From Scolecobasidium constrictum UM 578 (Eukaryota; Ascomycota; Dothideomycetes; Venturiales; Sympoventuriaceae), in assembly GCA_000611715.1 (NCBI GenBank), contig AZYM01000291.1:1-64000 (forward strand): 64,000 nucleotides of DNA, in the 5' to 3' direction. The notes under the pieces were generated by a model. That model saw only the letters and a list, made by a program, of their open reading frames with translations, was not told the DNA's origin and ran no database searches. How positions within the stretch are numbered: the first letter of the stretch is position 1; each line of letters opens with the position of its first letter. Below, piece after piece: positions 1-10,630 of the stretch. The position numbers and the translations under genes were made by a program.

Positions 1-20
1 TATTACCTGAAAATTTCGGC

Positions 21-52
21 CGTGCAGACCGGGGGTCCGTGCAGACCGGGGG
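21..52. repeat. Short tandem repeat, 17-bp unit, two copies
   Basis: Two adjacent copies of a GC-rich unit beginning CGTGCAGACCGGGGG, at 21-37 and 38-52 (the second lacks the last two bases). No gene can be assigned to it. Confidence 0.7.
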
Positions 53-371
53 AGGCACCTCTACTCCGCATCTACGCAGCGCTTCCCACGTGCACTCGAA
101 CGACAATTATGACTTCGTTGATACGAAGCATATCGCTTGGGGAAAGCAGTGCCATCAGAGGCAATCGCGCATCTGATACCGTCATGGACTCGAAAGCGCG
201 CCGTTCCAAGAGAAGGGTGCCGATTCTTCAAGCGATCTCTCTCATACCTTACCCTCATGGTCGACTGCATAATCTCCAAAGGGGCCAAATTATCTTATGG
301 GCATAAATATCGAAACAATGACTGGTTTTCCCGCGAAGCAAAGCGCAAGTATTGGCGTTAACGATCTATGT
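53..371. other. No gene recognised
   Basis: Short open frames exist on both strands but none has a recognisable domain or plausible splice structure. It is the 3' flank of the minus-strand F-box-like gene that ends at 372. Confidence 0.5.
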
Positions 372-1115
372 CTACAGAGCGAGAAGTCCACGCAATGGCT
401 CAAAGTTCTTTGCCATCTTTCTTAACACTGTGCTTGGGATATATGCACCGTTGCCCAAGAAAGGCCCATATCTACCATTGATGTCTGCCTTCTCATCTCC
501 GTCGATCCATCCGAGCGACACGGATATTGGGACTGTCTGCACAACGCGGCCCACAATGCCTTGGACCGCCGCGCTCTGGCTCCAGAGCTCAGCCATCTCT
601 CGTCGAATGTAGACTCGCTCCTCGAAGTCGATGGCGACTTTCAACATTTTTAGGTTCGGGAAACTCATGATCAGTGTTTCGATATCAAGGAAGCTCCCAT
701 TGTCGATGTCCCCGAGCCGAACCTTCAGCACGACATCGCGAATCTTGTGCAGCTGGAAAAGGACGTCCGGCAGGATCAGCTTCTTTCTCCCAGTCATGAA
801 CGCATTGTTCAAGGGGACGGTCAACAGGAAGCGCGTATGGGCGTAGAAGTGCTCGAAGAACTCCTCGTGTATGCGTCGACATGTCTGAGAGATGGCGAAT
901 GCAGGTGCTTGGCCGACTAGTGGTCTAATGGGAGCCTTTGCAATCCTCTTGCTCCATGCATCGGGTTGGAGGTCATGATCCTCAGGAGAGATCAGGTAGG
1001 AATAGATCTCGAAGCGAAGCTCTAGTCATGGATGTTAATCGCTCTGCATGCATGAACTCGTAGGAAGAGGTCACGTACCCAAAGGTAGTTGCAGAAACGA
1101 CGATCTCGTTTGCAT
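372..1115 (-). CDS. F-box-like hypothetical protein
   Basis: Two exons on the minus strand, 1115-1079 and 1021-372, separated by a 57-bp intron (gtacgtga donor, ctag acceptor, branch-like gattaac). The exon sum is 687 nt, giving 228 residues. The join restores an F-box-like start, LPLELRFEIYSYL at about residues 10-22, followed by CRRIHEEFFEHFYAHTRF, a layout seen in the large expanded families of short F-box-like proteins in Mycosphaerellales and relatives. No C-terminal domain is recognised. If the F-box is functional, the protein would bind Skp1 in an SCF ubiquitin ligase; that is inference. The start ATG at 1115 was chosen because it lies in frame directly before the motif. Confidence 0.72.
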
Positions 1116-1650
1116 GTGGCTTGCGGAATTGACGACGCCCGAGGGAATGCAATTGGCTTTGGTATTACTCTCATCAAGTACTGTGATGGTCATGTTGGAG
1201 GATTTCACAGTGCCTAGAGCATGGGTCAAAGGTTATCAAAGATTGAAAATCGCCTTCAACAGGCCAGTAGCAAATCTATACCGATATCTTTATTCCTAGT
1301 CGCAGATTACAATGCGGCTCCGAGGGTGTCACTAATTCGAGCAACGTTCGTCGGGTCACCTTCGCTATCTGGACGCGGCCGAGGCTGTCTCTGCCGACTT
1401 AGTCATTCAGGGCTAGCATCAAACAAGACATTGAGATTTTGTGATCAAAATTGTTGTCATTCATACATCAATTCGTTGCTGTCATCTACGTGACTGTTTG
1501 CATGAAATCAGCACGGCCATATAGTGTGGCATGCGAAATGCTGATGCATGTGTTGCGCAGTAAGCATGTGCTTCCTCCGTCTCCGCGCTGGCGTGGACCT
1601 CCCGTGTCATATCTTCTTAGCAATGCTTCTGGTAAACTTTGCGAGACAGA
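1116..1650. other. No gene recognised
   Basis: This interval lies upstream of the F-box-like gene and downstream of the small minus-strand gene at 1651. Its open frames are short, without family resemblance or a consistent intron pattern. It probably holds the promoter of the former and the 3' UTR of the latter. Confidence 0.5.
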
Positions 1651-1937
1651 CTACTTCGCACTTCGTCCACCCTGACCAGCTTCAGGACCCGATGAGACAC
1701 CTGAGCTACCACCGCCGCTTGCGTTCATGCCCTCAATAGCCGCACCCTTCTCGACCTCTGGCATTGGTGCCGTCTTGTCAGCTCGGTCGACATGGTCAGA
1801 CTGCACACCACATTAGCTTTGTCGTTGGGTGAGTATGAAAATGACCAGTGTACCTTGACTTGACCTTCTCCGTGTACAATATTGTGGCCGGTCTGCTCGG
1901 CGTTGTCGGCGACGTGACCTTCTCCTTGGCGAGGCAT
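1651..1937 (-). CDS. Small hydrophilic hypothetical protein (77 aa)
   Basis: Two exons on the minus strand: 1937-1854 (28 codons, MPRQGEGHVADNAEQTGHNI...) and 1800-1651 (ending ...GQGGRSAK). They are separated by a 53-bp intron with a gtacac donor and a gtgtgcag acceptor, and join in phase 0. The product is 77 residues and very hydrophilic: a Gly/Glu/His-rich N-terminal half, a charged middle (VEKGAAIEGM) and a Gly/Ser-rich tail. There is no signal peptide or membrane segment. I do not recognise the family. Its composition resembles small hydrophilic stress or conidiation proteins, but no named motif is visible. Exon 1 read without splicing would run into the intron, which supports the spliced model. 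Confidence 0.6.
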
Positions 1938-2400
1938 ATTGATGGATGATAGTGATGAGGAGGTAGATTAGAGTCTGTTCTGATGCTGTAGATGTGTAGT
2001 TGATGAAGGATTTATGTGTCAACTGGGTAAGAGACTAAATATGCTTGTTGTACCTGTAGCTTATGCTGGATCTTTGGAGACTATGAAATCATTTTGACAT
2101 CATACGTATAGTCACGTTGCTTTCCTGCTTCAAAGCGGGTACCTGAAGATCTCATCTATTTCTGTCAAGCTTGCGCAAGATGTTCAGGAGGCTTCTGCAG
2201 CCCCGCGGCTGAATTTGAGCTAGAAGATTCGATGAATGGGCTTCCGCTCGTTGCAAGTCATCACGAAATTGTATTGGAAGCAGATAGGGAACAGGAACTT
2301 GAGATAATTGTGTGTAGCGATAACGCGTGGTAATCATATTATCGTCAAGAAGCTCTGCTATACTTCTCAAAGGAAGGTCTGCATGTCTGAGCCAAGGACA
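1938..2400. other. No supported gene; upstream region of the small minus-strand gene
   Basis: A 72-codon minus-strand open frame (2152-2370) is present, but it has no recognisable motif or splice partners. The interval probably holds the promoter of the 1651-1937 gene and the distal 3' region of hac1. Confidence 0.45.
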
Positions 2401-2728
2401 TTAAATCCTACATTGACCAAACCCACCAACGCCACTCAGAGTTCTTGCTCTGTTTTGCCTGTCCAACGCCGCCAATGACGATGAGCGCTTCCTTGATGAC
2501 CGCAAGCTCCGTTTCGTAACCCAAGCCAAACTGTTGATACAACTCGAATGAGACACGCTACTCCTGCTCCGACATCCTAATGCTGATTGCGTCGACTTTG
2601 AAGTCCTCAACGAGGCTGCCACTTTGGCCGACATGTCCGCGCTCGATGCTTCCGGGGTGTCTTGCGAATGCTGCTTGCTCTGCTTGATGGACAACTTAGT
2701 CGATCGCAATTCCTTGCGCGTCGCTGCT
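2401..2728 (-). other. hac1 downstream tail with coding-like character
   Basis: Below the stop of the spliced hac1 frame (TAG at 2731-2729) the same frame still reads like protein for about 105 codons, for example VVHQAEQAAFARHPGSIERG. It is broken by TAA at about 2701-2699 and TAG at 2560-2558 and ends in a TAG near 2407. The unspliced hac1 frame stays fully open down to a stop at 2401. This is therefore either a 3' UTR that was once coding, or the end of the uninduced Hac1 form. I cannot tell which from the sequence. Confidence 0.4.
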
Positions 2729-3823
2729 CTAATTGAGCGCGGCCTGCGCAGGCTGCTGATTGTAGAAGCTGTCGACATCGAAGCTGAGCTCAGGAGCATT
2801 GCTCGATTCACCTCCAGAAACGCCATCGCGATTCGTCGAGCCATCGTAGCCCTCATTGAAGAAGGAATTCGCGTCATGCTGGAATACCGACTCATTAGGG
2901 AAGAGCTCGAAGTCGCCAAAAGACTCGTTGCTGTCATCCAGAAGACTGTGAAATTGAATAGGAGTATCGAGTTGAGCCCCGAGAGAAAGCTTGCCGTCGT
3001 TGACGTTGCCGCCGAGGTTGTATGGGGGGAAACCGACTGACACTGCAGGTCGCACAACAATGCTGCAGATTGTTGTGTCGAGTCGGTTCCATCCATAAGC
3101 GACGTACCTGGCGTTGACGGAGCTGTATCCAGAGGCGAGTCAAGATGCGAATCATGATTCGATAACAGAGAGTCTGGGCTTGAAAATGGTGCGGGTGTTG
3201 GCATCTCATTGATGAAGTGGGCGACGGTAGCCGTCTTTGGGGTGGTGATGTGGTGGGTCGGGGCTGGAGTGGAAATGTCGTACTCCATCTTTGGGAGCTT
3301 CGGGACAGCCGGCACCTTCGCGTTGGGGAACTGCGCGCGATACGAGTCGATTTGCTGTTGCATGAGTCTCATGTGCGCCTCGAGCTGCTCGTTGCGTGCC
3401 ATGAGAGACTCGACCTCTTGTCGCTTGCGTTCGCGCGAGTTGTGTGCGGCTAGGCGGTTGCGCTTGACGCGCTCGATCCGTCGCTGCTCCTTCTCGTCTG
3501 CGGTCTTTGCGCGCTGTTTTTATTGTTAGTCAAGGCTAGGTGAGTGAGTGTTTGCTGAGGCGCAAATGTACCTTTCGAGGTGGGAGGTTTGTCTTCGGCT
3601 CGGGCAGGACTTGGCCCCATGACTTGCGCTTCTTCGTGGTCTTTGAGTCGGCGGCCCTCAAAGCCGAGTCTGCTGAAGGAACGTCTAGTAACGATGATGA
3701 TAATGCAGCGGTGGTTGATGTGACGTCCTCCATCTTGATGGTCTGAGGCGGGACGACCTCTATTGACGGGTTGTTGACGTAGTTTTGGATGATCTGTAGT
3801 GTGTTGTGTGATGAAGCCTCCAT
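2729..3823 (-). CDS. hac1: HacA/Hac1 bZIP transcription factor of the unfolded protein response
   Basis: Activator of ER chaperone and secretion genes, switched on when Ire1 cuts its mRNA. Exons on the minus strand: 3823-3572, then 3513-3066, then 3045-2729 after removal of a 20-nt unconventional intron. A conventional 58-bp intron lies at 3571-3514. The spliced product is 338 residues, close to aspergillus HacA. Visible signature: KKRKSWGQVLPEPKTNLPPR at residues 64-83, a basic region with NRLAAHNSR (103-111), then a leucine-zipper helix (LMARNEQLEAHMRL). The spliced C-terminus is acidic and aromatic (DDSNESFGDFELF), as expected of the activation domain. In-frame ATGs also occur at 3946 and further upstream, so the start at 3823 is uncertain. 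Without the 20-nt removal the frame continues to 2401 (454 residues). The long 5' leader suggests translational control, as in other fungal hac1 mRNAs; this is inference. Confidence 0.93.
3046..3065 (-). other. Unconventional 20-nt Ire1-type intron of hac1
   Basis: On the minus strand two identical CTGCAG hexamers sit exactly 20 nt apart (3068-3063 and 3048-3043). Cutting each after CTG, as Ire1 does at CNG/CNGN loops, removes 20 nt (3065-3046) and shifts the reading frame from the basic/Ser-rich unspliced frame to the acidic activation-domain frame ending at 2729. The element lacks GT-AG ends, so the spliceosome would not remove it. Confidence 0.9.
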
Positions 3824-5476
3824 GATAGTGATATTGCCGCACTGTGGTGCATCAACGAGAGTGTGGAGTCGTTGTTGCTGGGTGCTGGATGGTAGGCTGG
3901 ATCTGGCGTGGTAGTCGTAGCAAGTGGTGGTGAGGCCAGGTGGCATCTCTTTATGTAGGCAGAAGCGCATCCTAAATCGGGAAGGCGCTAGGCAAGGTTC
4001 ATCCCTTCCCCGTTCTAAGCGTTTTGGCCGGCGTAACTTTGTGCGACACACACACAGATCTCCTTTTTCTTTCAGCTGCCCCTTACTTGCGCGGCCAACC
4101 GATGCAAGTGATAGCCCTATTCATGGGTGACTACGAGTTTCTCCACCCCAAGGTTCGCCGCTCAGGAGTCAAACCAGCTGTAGCTGTTGCGTTTGGTACG
4201 TACTCGCGCGAATCCGAAGCAGACTAGGGATTCGTGGAATGTCCAACAGCATTTCTCCCATTCAGCACAGCCCCTTGCCGTCGACTAAAGGAAGGCAAGG
4301 TGCAGGCGCATTCTTCGCCCAGCTACGTAAAGTCAGGACCTTACTCGATGTGCCTCCTGCAAGACGCAGTCATAAATTGACCAGTTGCACGCAGCCCGGC
4401 TGGCGATATTCGTGCGCTCCGCGTGCAGACGGCTCTTGGTAGCAGTCTCATGTCAGCTCCGTCCGCTCCGTCCGCTCTGCGACACTGATACGCAGCACAA
4501 GAGTTCAGGGTTAGCGAATGCACATTCGCACCGTTTGAACGACCTCCTGCTCCACTTGGTCTAGACATGTAACTTGGGGGGCCCTCGAGAGGGCAAGAAA
4601 AAGGTCAAGGACATGAAACGCGGTCTTTAGCACCGTCTGTGACAGGATCGTCCATGTTATGATGCTATCCGTCAGACCCTAGGGCGCACAACCGTGTGGG
4701 GAGAGCACGCACACACATCGGTATCTTGCACTGACATTTCCGTCAAAATGATACATCGAGCGGAGATGAGACGACGAGTCCTATCTCAGCTTTATCGACA
4801 ATTTTGGTCGCAGTAAACACAACGAGAACCATGATTCGGTAGCAGTGAAGCTTCTCGATGGGACATCTCAGCTTCTGCAACCATCATTTCTTTGTTCTCT
4901 TGCTCATTCTCAGGAGCTGCACCAGCTGAAACTTCTCTGCCAACGAATTCGATGTTCCGATGCACGTTTGAACGCCTCAAAATTGCGCTTTGACGCCGTC
5001 CCGCGGACCGTCGCGGCTGCCGTTCCCACTTTGGGAAGGAGTGGCTTGGAGATGGCGACTTCTAGAAAGAACCAAATGCTCCACCAAGACCATTGGATGG
5101 ATTACTCCAGTGTGAGAAGAAACCATGGTCACGAAAATCAACGTTGACTATTGCCTTTGCAATTCAGCCATGTGATGAGAACGGTAAACCCAGTGCTCTG
5201 TCGCCTTCGAAGCCATACTTCCTTCACCCGAAGGCTACAATTGTGCTGCCTTCGGAGGCTTCTTGGAGCAATAGCATTTCCGTCGCTACTATTTCAATAA
5301 GTTGGCGCCTGGAGAGGAGGGCAGATATTTAATTCTCCAAGAGCAAGTGCATGGTGTATACCAAGGTATCTGAACACATTGCAAGTGATGATCATGAGAC
5401 CTGGTTTCGAACTGGAGTCATTCATGAATATAGTCAGGTCGACGCGGTCAACGATTCACCAATTTAGACTTGGCTG
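3824..5476. other. Long intergenic region: hac1 5' leader and amine oxidase 3' flank
   Basis: About 1.65 kb without a supported gene. Part next to 3823 is probably the hac1 promoter and long 5' leader. Open frames such as 4845-5147 (+) and 4792-4980 (-) have no recognisable family. A 9-bp motif (GCTCCGTCC) is tandemly repeated near 4455-4475. Confidence 0.5.
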
Positions 5477-7016
5477 TTAGGCTCTCCCTAATACGCCCAG
5501 CACTTCTGTAGAAACGCGCTCGCCAGATTCTACTGCACCCTCCATGTATCCACGCCAGTTGCCACCGGTCTCGGTCCCAGCGAAATGAATGTTCCGAAAA
5601 GGCTGCCGCAATATCGGCAGCAGAGTGTTGTAGCTTCCAGCCTCCAAGTGCTGGGTAGCAAGCACCACCGATGTACTCAGTCCTTCCCCAATCTTGCTCG
5701 TTGTATTCGATCAGATCGTACACCAGTGACCTGTGTTCTGGGCCGACCATATCCGCGAGATGATCAAGCAAGACTTGCTCACGCTCAAGCCGATTCAGTT
5801 GTGTCCAAGCGGCACATTGATCAGCGACGCAGAACAGGGCAAGCGAGTATTGTTCTGTATCCAGGTCGCAGATGTCCCACGTGAAGCCAATGGGTCTTTT
5901 CATGCTTGAGAACTTGCCGACCAGGCCAAGGTCACGCCACCAAGGTCGAACATAGCTCACCACCGCTTTCGCGTAGAAGTTGTCCTTGCATTGGGCAAGA
6001 TATCGCCTCTTCCCTTCAGGCAATGGGGGCTGGAATTCTATCCTGTGATACTGATTTGTGGGAATCGCCACTACTACGTTTTGGCACACAACCGACCTGC
6101 CATGAGAGGTTGTGACAATGCATCCACGATCACTTTGGAGAATGCTTTGCACTGGGCTGTTGAGGAAGATGGATTCCTGCTTCAATGTTCCAGCGATAGC
6201 GTGCGCAATCGATGATGTGCCTTGACTGTGTTAGTGTCAAGATGCAGCATACTGTAGCTTTCGCATCTTGCCTACCAGTCTTGATCTTGTAGTGCTGGCC
6301 ACCATTTGGAGGAGTATCGGTCACCAAATCTTCCCAGCAACCGCAGCTTCGAACCATCTCGAGGAAGTAGTATAGACCGCAATGCTGTGGGCTGACGCCG
6401 ATGACACCAGAACAAGCGAAGCCGATCATAAATCTTGCAAAGCCCTCGGCGCCCTGATCGTCTAACCACTGTTCGACAGTTATGTCTAGAAAACCAAGCG
6501 GCACGAGTCCAGGTATGGGAATGCCTGGAGTATTTGGGGCCAATTTTGCGCATTCTTGATTAATGAGTTTGATCAGATGAGTGTATTGGTCCAACTCTCT
6601 CGTGCTGATTGTCTAGAATGCATCAGCGTGTCCATTCCTCCATTATGGCCAACGTGGCTCACCGTTGGCATAGTGCCGATCTCAAACGCATGCAATACGC
6701 CGCTGGCATCTTCGAAGATCTCTTTACCCTGTGCAAGCTGCTCTTTTACCACGATATTATGCTTCTGCGTAAGCCTCCACATTCGCTTCTGCGTAGTGCC
6801 GTTGATCCAAGTGCAACCCATATCGATATGTCCGCTCCCAGACTGCAAAGGTTTGGTATAGCTCTTGCCACCTATGCGGCCTTGTGCTTCAAGAACTACA
6901 CACTTGAGACCTGCCTGCTGCAGCTCGCTAGCGGTGGAAAGGCCAGCGAATCCGGCGCCTACAACAACGATGTCTACGAACGCAGGCCAGGTCGGCTGAT
7001 TCGTTCGAGTGGCCAT
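5477..7016 (-). CDS. Flavin monoamine oxidase, probably frameshifted near the C-terminus
   Basis: FAD-dependent oxidation of amines. Minus-strand exons are 7016-6663, 6612-6276 and 6220-5477; the two introns are 50 and 55 bp. The N-terminus has the dinucleotide-binding motif VVVGAGFAGLSTASELQQAG and GRIGGKSY; the middle has GTSSIAHAIAG and the family's W..EYIGGACY segment. Just after CYPAL, near 5645, the frame breaks. The conserved FAD-contact block (NIHFAGTETGGNWRGYMEGA) is one frame off, and removing one nucleotide near 5645 gives a clean 477-residue product ending at 5477. As it stands, the frame runs to a stop at 5448 with a non-homologous tail. No plausible GT-AG intron spares the conserved residues. 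It is either a recent pseudogene or a base error. A Cys in GGACY sits where MAO enzymes attach FAD covalently. Confidence 0.8.
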
Positions 7017-7507
7017 GATCGGGTAATAGAAGGACCTCGATAGAATCAACAATCATTATCAATAGCCTGCGGTATGAACATAGGCATGTTATAGCAGGTC
7101 ATCATCGGAAGTCTCTCACGGAGCATTGCTGGTTAAAGCCGAGTATTCGGGTCTCGTCTTCGGCGGAGCATTATTGCCAAGTGAATTAGACTGCATCATG
7201 AGCTGACATAGAGTACTCGCACATTCAGAAGACTGTCATTCGTAAGCTCTCGTGCGGAAATGCATGCTACTTGACAAGTTCGATGTCATTTTGGATTCGG
7301 GTTCAGATTCTGAGATCACAACGAAGGCGCCCAGCTGGTACTCGCTAGCCCTATTTGTGCTAGTGGGCGCGGAACAGGCGACAAGGCCAATAAAAACAAA
7401 CCCTAGGCACCAACAACCCTACCCTAACAACCCTAAATGTCCACCTCCTCCTTTTACATTTCATTCTTCCATCTGTTGAACGCAGCGCAGAGCGATCAAC
7501 TTTCGTC
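7017..7507. promoter_or_regulatory. Divergent promoter region, amine oxidase / telobox gene
   Basis: A 491-bp interval between two divergently oriented start codons, without a supported gene. The side next to the telobox gene is CT/CA-rich and contains the telomere-like motif cluster listed separately. Confidence 0.6.
7401..7436. promoter_or_regulatory. Cluster of telomere-like CCCTAA motifs
   Basis: Within 36 bp there are CCCTAG (7401), CCCTA (7418-7422) running straight into CCCTAA (7422-7427), and CCCTAA (7431-7436). The cluster lies about 72 bp before the ATG of a protein with a telobox Myb domain, the domain class that binds TTAGGG/CCCTAA. The motifs are seen directly; the regulatory role is inference. 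Confidence 0.55.
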
Positions 7508-10084
7508 ATGGCACGCAGTCGTCATACTACTCCGTCGGCGCCGGCATCGACTGCACCAGCGGGTCGTGCCCGGAGATCGCGTAGCAGGACCCATGATGCG
7601 GTACCCGCTCCGGCAGCAACGCAACCAGCACCAGCGACGACTCGAAAGTCAACGCGCGCGAAAAGTGTCGAAAGCAATGTCAGTGCTGTAAGTCGTGCTT
7701 CAAAGTCGAGAAGACGCGTGGATGGACCTCAGGAGATCAAAGTTGGTACGTGAGTCCAATGTAAACAAATCCACAGATCGTGACGCGAGTGCACGTGCAC
7801 AGGTCGCTTCACACACTTGATCAGCATGACTTAAGGTGGTGCAGAACAATACTAATCACTATTCACAGACCTCACAAATATCCAAGAGGATGAAGAAGAG
7901 GACGAAGATTCGGAAGTTGAAGAACCAGACTTCGATATCCCACCACCTGATGATGTGCCGAAGCTTCCACAACAAGACAACGAGGATGAGGAGGCTGGTG
8001 CTGCAGTGGGAGACATGTCTGGCACAACAGCTTTGGATCAGCAGTCTGAGGACGAAGAGTACAGCCAGGATCGCCCCATCGACAAGTACGACCTCCTTGC
8101 TCACGCGCCTGCTGCGTACCGGGCTGCATTGGCCGTCATCGAGCATTTTGATCCCAAGTCTTCGGACACTTCCGACTTCGAGGAAGAGATTGACGCGCTG
8201 AGAGACGCGCTTGCTCAGCTATCCAACGGATTCAAGCGAGGCGTTCTGAGCCCTGACGTCGTCATAGATGCTCTGTTTGAGTCTAAGCCTGGCAAGACTT
8301 CAAAGTCTTGGCTGGTGAAGGAACTCGTGAACTTACTGAACATCGCTGTCATCTTCCGGCACATCGTGACTCGAGATCCGAACGATTCCGTTGAGCTTCT
8401 GGACCAACTGGATGCCCAGTTTCCATTGCCATTCCTCGAGGACCTTTACATGGAGAACGACAAGCAGTATCGTGTGGGGTTCAGCTCTTTACAAGAACAG
8501 ACATTCGATGTTGCTCTCGCAACCCGCCTGCAGAGTGCAGTGCTGAAGATCAAAGAGTCTTATGCTCTTGGAGAATCGAGCGACGATGTCATGCAAGACA
8601 CATTCTTTGCGTCCAAAGATAGGCAGACTCTTCGGGCATGGCAAGACATTAACGGCCTAGGCGGTGGTGACACTGGACTGCTACCAGAGTACAATGCCCT
8701 CATGCGCAAATGGATCAAGCGTCTCGACATCGCCATTCAGCAAGGCTACGAAGACATTGATGATGGGTCTAAGACAGAGCTTGAATTGGCTGGCGAGAAG
8801 TTCACGTGGTCCTACTTCCAGGACACCTTTGTGAATTGGTCCAAGCAGCGCGCACATGAGATTGTCAGGACAATGTACGACAATGGTGGTATCAAAGGCC
8901 TTCTGGAAGCTGCGCGGACCGAGTTTGAAAAGGACGAGGACTTCAACCCGGATGCTGTCATTGATGTCCCCAGGAGCCCAGCCAAGGCACAGAGAAAGAA
9001 TGCTTCCGCACGGTAAGGGTCCGACTACAGCTTCTTTGTGCTGCACTAACAACATCGTTGCAGTCCCACAGCACGACAGCAATCCATAACGTCGTCGCCG
9101 CGAGCGACTGCCAGTAGTCAACATCACAACTTCGATCAATCAGACGAGCCCGTCCAACCTCTCCCTGACTTGGAACCACATGCCATGGACGTAGTCAGCC
9201 AGCTCAATGAAAAGCAGCGACAACAAAAAGAGAACATTCGTGGACAGCCAGCCGGCACCAACAGTAGCAGCAGGCCCCGCTTCATTGACGCGCAGCCAGA
9301 TGCCGAGAAGATCACGGACTTCAACACCCAGGCATCTCAGAGCCAGCGTCAGTTCCGTCACCCACCTTCGTTAAGTAATCGAAGCCCAGGGAAAAGGAAG
9401 CAAACCCATGATGAGGTCGAGGATGTCACTGACGCTGAGGCCGATGATGACGAGTTCGAGGACGACAACCGTGAAGTCGACATGTCGCAGCGCCGACGTG
9501 AGGCCCATCGGGTTCAGCCAAGTCCAAAGCGCGTCCGCATCGAGCAACCGGTGCCAAGCTCCTCGAACCAGCAGCGTCCACAAGGCACTGCTCCCGCACG
9601 AAGCACATCTACTCAGCGTGGCTCACAAGATCCACGTGTACAAGAGTACGCAGAGCAGAAGCGGATCATGAGCTCGCAAGCGGCACGTACTGTCGCAACT
9701 AAGCGTCAGAACTACCCGCAAGGTCGCACGCGATGGGACGAGGCCTCGGAGATGAAGTTGGAGGAGTACGTCAGTGAGATCGGTTGCAGCTGGGCACAGA
9801 TCAAGAAGACGGATGAAGACAGCGGCGATGCTTTGTTCGAGGGCCGCGACCAAGTCGCTCTCAAGGACAAGGCGAGAAACATGAAGGCTAACATGATCTT
9901 GTGAGTGTGCTACCCGTTCACCTCTCGAATATATAAGACCAGTACTAATCCTTACCCCAGGGCTGGTGTGGATCCATTACCGCGAAATTGGGATCTGGTC
10001 CCTCTGGACAAGAAGGGTGTCGATCGATGTCTTCGAGCCGGAGTCAGTCAGGACGCACTCATCAGAGCTGGCGTGAAGGTTTAG
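7508..10084 (+). CDS. Telobox (TRF/Taz1-like) telomere repeat-binding protein
   Basis: Likely binds double-stranded TTAGGG repeats at telomeres. Exons 7508-7745, 7869-9012, 9064-9900 and 9961-10084 give 780 residues; introns are 123, 51 and 60 bp. Order of parts: a basic Ser/Thr/Arg-rich head; an acidic stretch; a helical region from about residue 150 (YRAALAVIEHFDP onward) that could be the TRF-homology dimerisation domain; and a long charged linker with a KRVRIEQ nuclear-signal-like segment. Near residues 680-742 is a Myb/SANT unit, GRTRWDEASEMKLEEY ... GCSWAQIK ... ALKDKARNMK. The last piece matches the telobox signature VDLKDKxRN. Fission yeast Taz1 and human TRF1/2 have the same order. 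The TRFH assignment is weaker than the Myb one. Another telobox Myb factor (Tbf1-type) is the main alternative. Confidence 0.75.
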
Positions 10085-10630
10085 AGCAGTTCTGGCCATG
10101 ACTGTGCGCCATGCTTGAGGCCATCGTTGTCGTATCTTGGGTGGTGTTATAGGCGTTGAGGTGTGATCAATTGATCCGACTTGGAGAAGAGCTCTTTGGT
10201 CACTATACCCATATCATGTACTTCGTTGTAATATTCAGTTTGAGTTCCTTCGCACAACAGACGCAACAGCACAATTGTGTATTTGCTCGCGTGACCTGCA
10301 ACCAAAATTTGGGGAAGATGCAGCCTTGTCCTCGGGTAACCCCCCTCCATGCGACAGTGACATCGCCGACGAGCTCCCCCAAACCTCCGAGCTTGCTGCT
10401 CGGTCTGCGGGTATGGATCAACGGAACGGTTTAGGCACAGTATGTAACCTTCACAGTAGCTATTGTCACAACGACAATACCCATTACTCAACAAGAAATT
10501 TCAGAAAAGATGACTGCCTTACCTTTTACACATTCCTTTTCCTGTCGCAGTAGTTGTCGTTCTGGACTTTGTGCTTGTGAGACGCCATTATTGAGAGTGC
10601 TGCCCCACCAACAGCGCAAGTCGCGAAAGC
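10085..10630. other. No gene recognised; promoter of pantothenate kinase
   Basis: A 546-bp interval between two plus-strand genes. Open frames on both strands are short and unlike any family I know. Confidence 0.55.

Noticed and set aside
2624..3040. 138-codon plus-strand open frame over the hac1 C-terminal exon
   Set aside because: It mirrors the hac1 coding region, lacks any domain and is explained by codon bias on the opposite strand.
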